Assembly (NCBI RefSeq): GCF_031157255.1
Contig: NZ_JAVIFX010000016.1
Coordinates: 1 to 64,000 of the forward strand
Direction of reading: 5' to 3'
Source: Bradyrhizobium sp. LHD-71
GTDB lineage: Bacteria > Pseudomonadota > Alphaproteobacteria > Rhizobiales > Xanthobacteraceae
Length of the DNA: 64,000 nucleotides
The notes below the pieces were generated by a model that saw nothing but the letters and a program-made list of their open reading frames with translations, had not been told where the DNA came from and made no database searches. A program made the position numbers and the translations under genes. Below are positions 53,571 through 61,766 of the stretch, one piece after another; within the stretch, counting starts at the first letter, position 1; each line of letters begins with the position of its first letter.

Positions 53571-54503
53571 ATGAGTGGCAATATCCCAAAGGGTACTCGC
53601 TTGTTCATCGGCATCGACGGTGGCGGAACGAGCTGCCGCGCTCGTATTGAAGACGATGAGGGACGATATCTTGGTGCGGGAATGGCAGGAGCCGCAGCGA
53701 CGCGACTTGGCATTGACAGCTCGATCGCTGCTTTGACGCGGGCGAGCCTCGCGGCCGCCGAGGACGCGGGACTTCCTGCGGAGGCTCTCGCGGAGATGCA
53801 TGCCGGCGTCGGGCTTGCCGGAATTGGTCGAAAGGGCGCGCTCGAGGAATTGATGCGCCGGCCGCATCCGTTTCGTACCGTCGTTTACGCCAACGATGCG
53901 GTGATCGCCTGCCTCGGCGCTCATGGCGGGCGGGACGGCGGTATCGTGATTGCCGGGACGGGCAGTGTGGGTCTTGCCGTTGCGAATGGTGGCGTGCTGC
54001 GCGTCGGCGGCTACGGCTTTCCGATTTCAGATGAAGGCAGCGGCGCCGCGATCGGCTTGCGCGCCATTCGCACGGCCTTGCGCGCGCATGACGGCCGGAT
54101 CGGACCGACGCCGCTGGCGCGTGAGCTCATGGCCAGATTCAACGATGATGCGTTCGCGGTCGTCGCCTGGTCGGAGCGTGCAACGGCGACCGATTTTGCG
54201 AGCTTTGCCCCTCTGGTCTTACGGCATGCAGACGCAGGTGATGAATCGGCGCGCCGGATCGTCGCAAGCGCTGCGCAGCAGATTGGTGTTCTCGTTCGCC
54301 GATTGCTGGAGTTCGGTGCGCCTCGGGTCTCCCTGCTTGGCGGGCTTGCAGAGCCGCTGAGCGCCTGGCTCGAATCGGACATCGGGGCCCACCTCTCTCC
54401 GCCCGAACAAGACGCCGTTGCAGGCGCGCTGTTGTTGGCCCGGCGCAGGGCGGCTTTTCCTCAGTCACCCGAGGAATGGTCTGCTATCTTCGAGACCGCG
54501 TGA
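53571..54503 (+). CDS. N-acetylglucosamine kinase, BadF/BadG/BcrA/D ATPase family
   Basis: 310 residues. The phosphate-1 loop is LFIGIDGGGTSCRARI (about 10-25), GVGLAGIGR follows, then NDAVIACLGAHGGRDGGIVIAGTGSVGLAV (in pieces) and GYGFPISDEGSGAAIGLRA as the adenosine and sugar-binding blocks. Family members phosphorylate GlcNAc, which NagA and the SIS protein would process further. The frame is open upstream through the minisatellite, giving a KSWKR repeat, but conserved sequence begins just after 53571. No strong ribosome binding site is seen; purine-rich GGAGATGG in the last repeat unit is ~20 nt away. murQ follows 9 nt later. Confidence 0.88.
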   Translation: MSGNIPKGTRLFIGIDGGGTSCRARIEDDEGRYLGAGMAGAAATRLGIDSSIAALTRASLAAAEDAGLPAEALAEMHAGVGLAGIGRKGALEELMRRPHPFRTVVYANDAVIACLGAHGGRDGGIVIAGTGSVGLAVANGGVLRVGGYGFPISDEGSGAAIGLRAIRTALRAHDGRIGPTPLARELMARFNDDAFAVVAWSERATATDFASFAPLVLRHADAGDESARRIVASAAQQIGVLVRRLLEFGAPRVSLLGGLAEPLSAWLESDIGAHLSPPEQDAVAGALLLARRRAAFPQSPEEWSAIFETA

Positions 54504-54512
54504 GGAAAGGCA

Positions 54513-55406
54513 ATGGCGACCGAACAAATCAGTCCGCGTTTTGTTGACCTCGATTCCTGGTCGACGAGCGACATGGTCAACGCCATGTACGAGGGACAGC
54601 TCGCCGCTTCGGCAGCGGTGCGAGGCGCGCTCGCCAGCATCAGCGCCGCGGTCGACGATGCAACACCCGCCCTCGAGCGAGGAGGCCGGCTGGTGTATGT
54701 CGGCGCGGGTACGTCAGGCCGAATAGCGGTACAGGACGGGACCGAACTGCCGCCCACCTACAATTGGCCAACTGACCGGCTCGTGTTCGTCATGGCGGGC
54801 GGAATGAACGCGCTGGTGCAGAGTTCTGAAGGTGCGGAGGATCGCAGCGAGGAGGGGGCGCGGGCGATCGCTGAGGCCGGGATCGGTCAGAACGACGTCG
54901 TCATCGGTGTCGCCGCGAGCGGAACGACGCCTTTCACGGTCGGTGCCCTGAAAGCCGCGCGCGAAAGAGGTGCAGTGACGATTGCCATCGCCAATAACCG
55001 CGGCGCTCCGCTGTTCGATGCCGCGCGTCACCCGATATTGGTCGAGACGGGAACGGAAGTTGTCGCCGGCTCCACGCGGATGCAAGCAGGCACCGCCCAG
55101 AAGATCGTTCTCAATCTGTTTTCGACGGCGGTGATGGTTCGACTTGGTCGGGTCTATCGCGGACTGATGGTCAACATGCGGGCACGCAATGCGAAGCTGC
55201 GGCGCCGCGCTGAAGTCATCGTCGATCAGATCGTCGGCTGCGGCGCAAAGGACGCTACCCGCTTCGTCGAGCGGGCCGATGGCGATGTGAAGCTCGCGAT
55301 CCTGCTCGGTCTGGGTCTCGAGCTCGACCATGCCGAGACCGTCCTGCAGCAACACCATGGAAACCTCCGCTCTGCAATCGGCGAGTTGATGCATGACCCT
55401 GCCTGA
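54513..55406 (+). CDS. murQ: N-acetylmuramic acid 6-phosphate etherase
   Basis: 297 residues, normal length. The SIS-fold signature GAGTSGRIAVQDGTELPPTYNWP contains the proposed catalytic Glu, and SSEGAEDRSEEGAR the second acidic residue; GTEVVAGSTRMQAGTAQKIVLNL is the C-terminal SIS block. It splits MurNAc-6-P into GlcNAc-6-P and D-lactate during peptidoglycan recycling. GAGGAAAGG precedes the ATG. The 3' end overlaps the next gene by 14 nt, so the kinase, etherase and deaminase are surely one operon. Confidence 0.95.
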   Translation: MATEQISPRFVDLDSWSTSDMVNAMYEGQLAASAAVRGALASISAAVDDATPALERGGRLVYVGAGTSGRIAVQDGTELPPTYNWPTDRLVFVMAGGMNALVQSSEGAEDRSEEGARAIAEAGIGQNDVVIGVAASGTTPFTVGALKAARERGAVTIAIANNRGAPLFDAARHPILVETGTEVVAGSTRMQAGTAQKIVLNLFSTAVMVRLGRVYRGLMVNMRARNAKLRRRAEVIVDQIVGCGAKDATRFVERADGDVKLAILLGLGLELDHAETVLQQHHGNLRSAIGELMHDPA

Positions 55407-56421
55407 ACCAACCTCGACTGCGATGGCGCATGAGATCGCTGAAATTCCGGTGGCGACCGAGAGACTGTTGTCACGGCAATCAGCAGCTCGGGCCGTCGCC
55501 GACCGCATTCGAGAATTCGATCCTCGCTTTGTCGTCATATGCGGGCGCGGCAGCTCCGGTCATGTCGGTGTGTTTCTTCGTTACCTGTTCGAGATCCGCG
55601 CAGGCTTGCTCGTTTCCGCGTCCGCCCCGTCGGTCGTAACCGCCTACCGACGGACTCATGACATGCGGCAGATCGTGTTCGTCGTGATATCGCAATCCGG
55701 CCGCAGCCCCGATCTCGTCGCCGCAACTCAACAGGCCCGGGATTCCGGTGCGCTTACGGTGGCGCTGGTCAACGACGCAACGTCTCCGGCGGCGCAAGCG
55801 GCCGAGCTGGTGCTGCCGATCGAAGCGGGGCCGGAGCGCGCGGTAGCGGCGACGAAAACGGTCGCGCTGTCGATGGTCCGCGGCGCGCAGCTCGTCGCGT
55901 ATCTCACGGCGGACGATCGGCTCGTCGAGCGGATCAACAGCCTGCCGGACAGGTTCGCGCGCGCACTTGGCTGCGACTGGAGCGCGTGGGGCAACAGTCT
56001 TGAGCAGGCGCAGGCGGCATTCGTGATCGGCCGCGGATATGGGCTTGGAGCGGCGCGCGAGATTGCACTGAAGCTCACGGAGACCCTTCGCTTGCCAGCT
56101 CTCGGTTATAGTGCGGCCGAACTCAGGCACGGTCCGTTCGCGGCCGTGACATCGACCACGCCTGTGCTCGCGCTTCGCGCCGATGATGCGGCATCCAGTC
56201 TGGTGGATGGGCTGGTGCGCGAACTCGAGAGCAACAAGCGATCCATTTTTGCGGTGGGTGGACCTGCCGGAACGCTGCCGTGGATCGGCGACGATCATCC
56301 GATCTGCGATCCGATCGCGATGCTGCTGCCGGCGTACCTCGCAATCGAGCAGACGGCGCGACGGATGGGGTACGATCCCGACCGTCCGCCCAATCTCAGC
56401 AAAGTTACCGAAACGCTTTGA
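55393..56421 (+). CDS. Double-SIS-domain protein, glucosamine-6-phosphate deaminase/isomerase type
   Basis: 342 residues with two SIS domains. The first (about 40-160) begins VVICGRGSSGHVGVFLRYLFE; the second (about 200-330) has FVIGRGYGLGAAREIALKLTETLRLPALGYSAAELRHGPFA. This is the GlmS isomerase-like arrangement without the glutaminase domain, as in NagB-II/AgaS proteins that convert GlcN-6-P to Fru-6-P and ammonia. It would complete the path from MurNAc-6-P or GlcNAc to glycolysis. The start ATG lies inside murQ. Confidence 0.88.
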   Translation: MTLPEPTSTAMAHEIAEIPVATERLLSRQSAARAVADRIREFDPRFVVICGRGSSGHVGVFLRYLFEIRAGLLVSASAPSVVTAYRRTHDMRQIVFVVISQSGRSPDLVAATQQARDSGALTVALVNDATSPAAQAAELVLPIEAGPERAVAATKTVALSMVRGAQLVAYLTADDRLVERINSLPDRFARALGCDWSAWGNSLEQAQAAFVIGRGYGLGAAREIALKLTETLRLPALGYSAAELRHGPFAAVTSTTPVLALRADDAASSLVDGLVRELESNKRSIFAVGGPAGTLPWIGDDHPICDPIAMLLPAYLAIEQTARRMGYDPDRPPNLSKVTETL

Positions 56422-56446
56422 CCATCTGAACGGACCAGAAGCAGGC

Positions 56447-58204
56447 CTACGCTGCGCGGACGGAAAGCAATCGCGCTTCCTTCTTGACCAGACGGCTGAA
56501 ATGTCCGCCGTTCTCGATCAACGTTGTCGGCGGGCCGTCTTCGATGACCTTTCCGTCATTGATCACCACGATGCGATCGAACTGGCGCAGCGTGGAAAGC
56601 CGGTGGGCGATGGCGATGACCGTGCGGCCGGCCATCAACCTGCCAAGCGCCTCGCGAATTGCCTCCTCGGACTCGGTATCCAGCGCAGATGTTGCTTCAT
56701 CCAGAAGCAAGATAGGCGCGTTCTTCAGGAAAGCGCGCGCGATCGAAATTCGCTGGCGCTGCCCGCCGGAAAGCCGCAGCCCGCGATCGCCGACGATCGT
56801 GTTGAGGCCATCGGGCAGCCCTTCGATGAACGAGTTGCAACGCGCGTCCATGGCTGCGCGCCACACCTCGTCATCGGTGGCGTCCGGATGTCCATAGCGG
56901 ATGTTCTCAAGGAGCGACCGGTTGAACAGCGCGGTATCCTGCGGCACGGTCGCGATAGCGTTCCAGAGACTTTCCTGCGTGATGCGGGAGATGCGCTGAC
57001 CGTCGATCAGGATCTCGCCGCCATCGACGTCATAGAAGCGGTGGAGCAGTGTAAACAGCGTCGACTTGCCCGCGCCGGAAGGTCCAACCAAGCCGACCCG
57101 TTCGCCGGACCGGATGTGCAGGTCGAAGTTCTCGAACACGTTCTTGCCCGAAGGATAGCCGAACGAGACTTTGCTGAAGGTGATATCAGCGCCATCATGA
57201 ACGAGCGGCACTGCGTCCGGATGGTCGAGCAGGTCGTGTGGTACAAGCAGCGTATAGATTGCTTCCGACAGTCGCGCCAGATGCTGCGTGACGTCGACCA
57301 GGGCGACGGCGAGATCGCGTGTCGCGCTCAGAACCGAAATGCCTAGCGTGCAGACCATGACCACATCGCCGGCGCTCGCCTTGCCCTGCTGCCACAAGAT
57401 CAGTGCCCAGGCGAGCAAGCACAGGGTGAGGATCACCGTCACGAGCGCATGCCCGAAGCGCATGCGCTCCAGATAGAGCAAGCTCATTCGCCGCGCATGC
57501 AACTCATGCTGCACAGTCTGATCGAACCGCATGTGCTCGCGGCCCAGTCCGCAAAACGCCTTGACCAGCGCCATGTTGCCGACGACGTCGACCATTTCGC
57601 CGTCGACGAGCGCAGCTTTGCTCGCAAAGTCATGATGCAGGGGCTTCCCACGCGACGCGAAGTGGAAAAGAACGACCACCACGATACCGGCGATGACGAG
57701 GAGGGTGGCCGCCATCGCCAAATTCACACTTGCAAGAAACAGAATCGCGCCGACTGAAGCCAGGCAAGGCGGCAGCACGTTCCATACGAACATGTTCTCG
57801 ATGGTGAATGCCGCGTTGGACGTGGCCGTGATGCGGCTCGTCAGCACGGCGGGCAGACGGTCCGAGAAAAAACTGGGCGAATGCATGGTGAGATGGCGAA
57901 ACAGGTCGCGACGGACGTCACCTGTTACCTGCACGAACGTGTAGCTGGCCACCAGGCTCGCTAGCCGCCACGAAAGATTGTCCGCGGCGATCAGCGACAC
58001 AAGTATGGCAAATGCTCCCCAAGGCGAACTTAGTTGTGTCGTCAATGTGTCGACGAGAAGCTTGATGCCGTATTGCGTGCTTACAGAACAGGCAACTGCT
58101 ACAACGACCGCACAAAAAATCACGGCATGCGAAACCGGACGCTGCGCGACGTAGTGAAAAAGATAGGCCAAAGGCCGCTGCCGCCACTCGGTGATGTCCC
58201 GCAT
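56447..58204 (-). CDS. ABC exporter, fused permease and ATPase
   Basis: 585 residues. The N-terminal membrane domain (about 1-310, six segments such as AVIFCAVVVAVACSVSTQYG and LLVIAGIVVVVLFHFA) is fused to an ATPase domain with Walker A GPSGAGKST, Q-loop TVPQDTALFNRS, signature LSGGQRQRISIARA, Walker B ILLLDEATSALD and switch His AIAHRLS. This is the type I exporter (MsbA/HlyB-like) layout; it acts as a dimer and the substrate may be lipid, drug or glycan. ATG 58204 is set by AAGGGGA upstream; the longer frame has no support. It converges with the SIS gene. Confidence 0.92.
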   Translation of the reverse strand: MRDITEWRQRPLAYLFHYVAQRPVSHAVIFCAVVVAVACSVSTQYGIKLLVDTLTTQLSSPWGAFAILVSLIAADNLSWRLASLVASYTFVQVTGDVRRDLFRHLTMHSPSFFSDRLPAVLTSRITATSNAAFTIENMFVWNVLPPCLASVGAILFLASVNLAMAATLLVIAGIVVVVLFHFASRGKPLHHDFASKAALVDGEMVDVVGNMALVKAFCGLGREHMRFDQTVQHELHARRMSLLYLERMRFGHALVTVILTLCLLAWALILWQQGKASAGDVVMVCTLGISVLSATRDLAVALVDVTQHLARLSEAIYTLLVPHDLLDHPDAVPLVHDGADITFSKVSFGYPSGKNVFENFDLHIRSGERVGLVGPSGAGKSTLFTLLHRFYDVDGGEILIDGQRISRITQESLWNAIATVPQDTALFNRSLLENIRYGHPDATDDEVWRAAMDARCNSFIEGLPDGLNTIVGDRGLRLSGGQRQRISIARAFLKNAPILLLDEATSALDTESEEAIREALGRLMAGRTVIAIAHRLSTLRQFDRIVVINDGKVIEDGPPTTLIENGGHFSRLVKKEARLLSVRAA

Positions 58205-58362
58205 CAATCTGGTCCCCTTCGGCGGTTCAACGCCTGAGTGGCAAATTTTGTTGCCATGCGGGAACGACTCCGAACGTTGAAAATTGTTCCTATCGCTATG
58301 GCGCGGGACGGGAATGCAAATCGCGTCGATTGCGTAGTCATTTAGTAAGGAGGGTGCAGTCG

Positions 58363-59430
58363 ATGCGTATTGCCCAGGTTTCGCCACTTACCGAAGCCGT
58401 GCCACCGAAGCTGTACGGCGGGACCGAGCGGGTAATTTCATGGTTAACCGAGGAACTCGTCGGCTTGGGGCACGACGTGACTCTGTTCGCAAGCGGAGAT
58501 TCCAGGACCGAAGCAACGCTGGAGGCGATGTGGCCGAAGGCGCTGCGGCTTGACGGATCAGTGCGCGACCCCAATGCGCTCCACATGGCAATGATCGAGC
58601 GAATATGCCGGCGGGCGAATGACTTCGACATAATTCACCTGCATCTCGACTATTATCCGTTCTCGGTGATGTCGCGACAAAGCGTGCCGTTCGTAACGAC
58701 GCTGCACGGGCGTCTCGATCTGCCCGAACATCAACCGATGTTCGAAACTTTCTCGTCGATACCCGTGGTGTCGATTTCGAATTCGCAGCGGCGACCTATT
58801 CACAGAGCGAGCTGGGCGGGGACTGTCCATCACGGCCTGCCTGTGGACCTGCTGTCACCGCGGCCGGTCCAACCCTCCTACCTTGCGTTCCTCGGGCGAA
58901 TATCGCCAGAGAAGCGTGTCGATCGGGCGGTACGTATCGCTGAGCGGTGCGGCTTGCCGCTCAAAGTCGCGGCCAAGGTCGATGCGGTGGACCGCGATTA
59001 TTTCGAGGACGAGATTCGCCCGCTCTTTGACCTGCCGCATGTCGAATACATTGGCGAAATCTCCGACGCCGGAAAATCCGAATTTCTCGCCGGCGCGGTT
59101 GCGCTGCTTGTTCCGATCGATTGGCCAGAACCGTTCGGCCTGGTGATGATCGAGGCGATGGCGTGCGGAACGCCGGTGATCGCGTACAACAGAGGCTCGG
59201 TCTCCGAGATCATCGAGGATGGTGTGACCGGCTTTGTCGTCGAGGACGAAATCAGCGCGGTCGGTGCGATCAACCATCTTCCGTCATTGTCACGCGAAAC
59301 CGTGAGGCGACGCTTCGAGGAAAGATTCACGTCGCGTCGAATGGCCGAGGACTATCTGTCGATCTACCGGCAGCTTATCTTCCGGCAGGCTGACCGGCCG
59401 GCGTTCCGGCCGCACATCGCGGCCGGATGA
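58363..59430 (+). CDS. Glycosyltransferase family 4
   Basis: 355 residues, GT-B fold. The N-domain has PPKLYGGTERVISWLTEELVGLGHDVTLFASG, the interdomain LAFLGRISPEKRVDRAVRIAERC, and the C-domain has EPFGLVMIEAMACGTPVIAYNRGSVSEII, the E-x7-E donor-binding motif. It transfers a sugar from a nucleotide sugar, acceptor unknown. AAGGAGG precedes ATG 58363. It is divergent from the ABC exporter over a ~160-nt region, so the two may act together on a surface glycan or glycolipid (inference). Confidence 0.9.
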   Translation: MRIAQVSPLTEAVPPKLYGGTERVISWLTEELVGLGHDVTLFASGDSRTEATLEAMWPKALRLDGSVRDPNALHMAMIERICRRANDFDIIHLHLDYYPFSVMSRQSVPFVTTLHGRLDLPEHQPMFETFSSIPVVSISNSQRRPIHRASWAGTVHHGLPVDLLSPRPVQPSYLAFLGRISPEKRVDRAVRIAERCGLPLKVAAKVDAVDRDYFEDEIRPLFDLPHVEYIGEISDAGKSEFLAGAVALLVPIDWPEPFGLVMIEAMACGTPVIAYNRGSVSEIIEDGVTGFVVEDEISAVGAINHLPSLSRETVRRRFEERFTSRRMAEDYLSIYRQLIFRQADRPAFRPHIAAG

Positions 59431-59437
59431 TCCTCAA

Positions 59438-60697
59438 TCACGATTGATCGTCGTCGGGACGGGTTTCAGGCATCCCTACCCAGATCGCAAGCAGTCCGAC
59501 CAGGGCGATGACGTCGAGTGCGAGGAAGGCGGTATACGTGCTGAAGCGGTCGGCCAGATAGCCGGCCATCGTCGTGCTGATGGCCGCGCCGATTCCCATC
59601 GCGCATGCAACGATTCCCTGAACGAGATTGAAGTGACCCATGTTGCGCGTGATGTCAGCGACCGTGACCGGCACGAGCACGCCGAGTACGGCGGCCGCAA
59701 TGCCGTCGAATATCTGAACGGCGACAATCATTGCCGGATCGGTGATCTGTGCCGTCAGCATAATTCGGATAACGAGAGCGCCGAAGCCGGTCAGCAGCAA
59801 GGGACGGCGGCCGATCGAACTCGTCAGCCGGCCGACAACGGGCGAGGTGAGGGCGACAATGAACTGAGGGATGACCATTGCCGCCGCGGTCAGCGGGGTT
59901 GCGATCGAGCTCGAGCGAAGGGTGAAACCGCTGGCGATCAGCGGCAACACCGCGGCGTTCGCGAGGTGAAACAAAAAAACGCAGCCCGCAAAGATGAAAA
60001 TGATCCTGTGACTGGTGGCAATCTTGATCGCATCAGCGAAGCTCGAAAGCTTCGCCGCCACGCCGCCATGTGATCGCGTGACGTCGATGTGCTCTCGCTT
60101 GATCTGGAACAGGGCGAGTAGAGCCGGTACGCCGAGCAAGGCGGTAACGAAGAACACCGCCTGGTTTGAAACGTAGTATCCGACGAAGCCCATCACCGCT
60201 GCGGCGAGGCCGGTCCCGACGGAGGCGAATGCAGCGTTTCGGCCAAATCGATCGCCGATTCTATGTCGGGGCACGAGCCCGAGGCTCAGGGCTGCAATCG
60301 CCGGCCCGAGAACGCAGCTCGCGCCAGCTTGCAGTATGCGAGACAGCAGAACGCCGGGGTAGGTCGGCCACAGCGCGAGGATGAGTGCGCTGAGGCAGAT
60401 AAGGCTGACGGCGATGGCTGCGGCGCGCCGTGGCGATTGCATCCTGTCGAGCAATGCGCCGCCGGGGATCTGACCGAATAGCGAAATCAGGCCGCCGACG
60501 GTGAGGATGAAGCCGATATCGACCTGGGTCCATTTCTGCGACGTCAGGTAGACGGCTATGAAAGGACCAAATCCGGTCTGGACGTCGGCAACGAAAAAGA
60601 CAAACCAGTCAAGCCCGCGCCCGCTTCGCTGCGGCATGGATGGATCTGGCTTGAGAGCTCCCTCGCGGGTTTTCGAGCGCCGACGAATATCGTGCAT
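59438..60697 (-). CDS. Major facilitator superfamily transporter
   Basis: 419 residues, about 12 membrane segments. Cytoplasmic loop motif GGALLDRMQSPRRAAAIAVS follows segment 2, and RPLLLTGFGALVIRI corresponds to the same loop in the second half. The substrate is not predictable; it resembles drug/H+ antiporters of the 12-TM type. ATG 60697 is used; the frame runs to a TTG at 60709. It converges on the glycosyltransferase with a 7-nt gap and lies 18 nt downstream of the PRC-barrel gene on the same strand. Confidence 0.9.
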   Translation of the reverse strand: MHDIRRRSKTREGALKPDPSMPQRSGRGLDWFVFFVADVQTGFGPFIAVYLTSQKWTQVDIGFILTVGGLISLFGQIPGGALLDRMQSPRRAAAIAVSLICLSALILALWPTYPGVLLSRILQAGASCVLGPAIAALSLGLVPRHRIGDRFGRNAAFASVGTGLAAAVMGFVGYYVSNQAVFFVTALLGVPALLALFQIKREHIDVTRSHGGVAAKLSSFADAIKIATSHRIIFIFAGCVFLFHLANAAVLPLIASGFTLRSSSIATPLTAAAMVIPQFIVALTSPVVGRLTSSIGRRPLLLTGFGALVIRIMLTAQITDPAMIVAVQIFDGIAAAVLGVLVPVTVADITRNMGHFNLVQGIVACAMGIGAAISTTMAGYLADRFSTYTAFLALDVIALVGLLAIWVGMPETRPDDDQS

Positions 60698-60715
60698 TGC
60701 ACCAGCCAATCTCGC

Positions 60716-61453
60716 CTATTTCGAAGGCGGCTCCTTGGCCGGCGGCTCTTTGGCCGGCGAGTCCTTTTCTGATGCGCCGGCCGCGGCGGGTGCGGCAGGC
60801 GTTGGCGGCGCGGCAGGCGGTGCCGGCGGCGTTGAGGCTTCAGTCGGCCCCAGCAGCACGACCTGTTCGCCCGCCTTGTAGGCCGGAGCAACGCGCAGCT
60901 GGTCGCGCGTGAAATCGACGACCAGCGTTCCCGGCCTGTTTTGCGGCGGGGGCCGGAACGCATTCCACGCAACGGCAATCTGACGATTACCGACCCCGAG
61001 AAATCCGCCGAAATCGATCACCGCACCGCGCACACGTGCGGCCTTGTCGATGATGACGTCGACGATGCGGCCCATGTCCTCCCCGGTGCTGCTGCGAACC
61101 TGCTTGCCGAGCACGCCTTGCATCTGATCGCCGTCAACCACGAGCGCAGGTATTCCCGCGCCCTTTGGGTCGGGCTCCTTCGCAGGCTGAGCGTCCTTTT
61201 GGGGCTGTGCGTCCTTCTGCGGCTGGGCGTCTTTTTGAGGCTGGGCGTCCTTTTGAGGCTGAGTGCCATTGCCGGGCTGAGCTTCGGACGCCGGTGGCGC
61301 TTTCGGAGCACCATTCCCCGTACTCTGGCCTTCCGGCGCTTGAGGCGATCCGGACTGTTGAGCGTGAAGTTGAGGAATATGAATTGAATTCAACATGACC
61401 AGCGCCATCAAAGGAACCAGCAATCGAAGTGCAGACAAGGTACCGGGTGACAT
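60716..61453 (-). CDS. Exported PRC-barrel domain protein with PQKDAQ repeats
   Basis: 245 residues. A signal peptide spans about 1-32 (LRLLVPLMALVMLNSIHIPQLHAQ). A low-complexity Pro/Gln/Lys/Asp/Ala region (about 33-95) contains four near-perfect QPQKDA repeats. The PRC-barrel domain (about 100-180) has MQGVLGKQVRSSTGEDMGRIVDVIIDKAARVRGAVIDFGGFLGVGNRQIAVAWNAF (in pieces), and a Pro/Ala-rich tail ends with KEPPAKEPPSK. PRC-barrels bind proteins or RNA; periplasmic Rhizobiales versions are of unknown role. Start 61453 is chosen for GAGGG upstream. Confidence 0.82.
   Translation of the reverse strand: MSPGTLSALRLLVPLMALVMLNSIHIPQLHAQQSGSPQAPEGQSTGNGAPKAPPASEAQPGNGTQPQKDAQPQKDAQPQKDAQPQKDAQPAKEPDPKGAGIPALVVDGDQMQGVLGKQVRSSTGEDMGRIVDVIIDKAARVRGAVIDFGGFLGVGNRQIAVAWNAFRPPPQNRPGTLVVDFTRDQLRVAPAYKAGEQVVLLGPTEASTPPAPPAAPPTPAAPAAAGASEKDSPAKEPPAKEPPSK
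61191..61262 (-). repeat. 18-bp coding repeat in the PRC-barrel gene, four units
   Basis: Four 18-bp units (starts 61191, 61209, 61227, 61245) encode the QPQKDA hexapeptide on the minus strand. Units differ at a few positions. Copy-number change keeps the frame and would only lengthen or shorten the linker between signal peptide and PRC-barrel. Confidence 0.85.
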
Positions 61454-61689
61454 GGATTTCGCCCTCTGAGATGAATGACCCAGCATGCACGTAGCTTGAG
61501 AACGAGCAGATAACGCGGCGGCGCTTTGCACTGTTCCGCCATGATCAGAGCCCAGCTCGTCCCAAGCCGTGCTGACAGATCCTTGCTGGCCACGGCTGGC
61601 CCGGCAAGGAGTGTCGTCTGCACATCATATCGCCTGGCGCGTGACAACGCGACGTCGCCGAATTGCTTACGCATTGCGCAAAACAATAG
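61454..61689. other. Spacer between porin terminator and PRC-barrel gene
   Basis: About 235 bases without a supported gene; the promoter of the PRC-barrel gene should lie here on the minus strand, but no clear boxes were found. Confidence 0.4.
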
Positions 61690-61723
61690 AAAAAAGGCCC
61701 GGCGGAGGAGCGCCGGGCCTTTG
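61690..61723 (-). terminator. Rho-independent terminator of the porin gene
   Basis: On the minus strand AAAGGCCCGGCG pairs with CGCCGGGCCTTT around a short loop and is followed by a run of six T (plus-strand A6 at 61690-61695). It lies 44 nt after the porin stop, a textbook intrinsic terminator. Confidence 0.88.
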
Positions 61724-61766
61724 GAGCCGCCAGGGACGTTGTGACTGCGGCTTTGCCGTTCGTCGG

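Noticed and set aside
53303-53650. Plus-strand frame with LETEV pentapeptide repeats
   Set aside because: The repeats come from the 15-bp minisatellite read in another frame; the frame runs into the kinase gene and has no conserved sequence.
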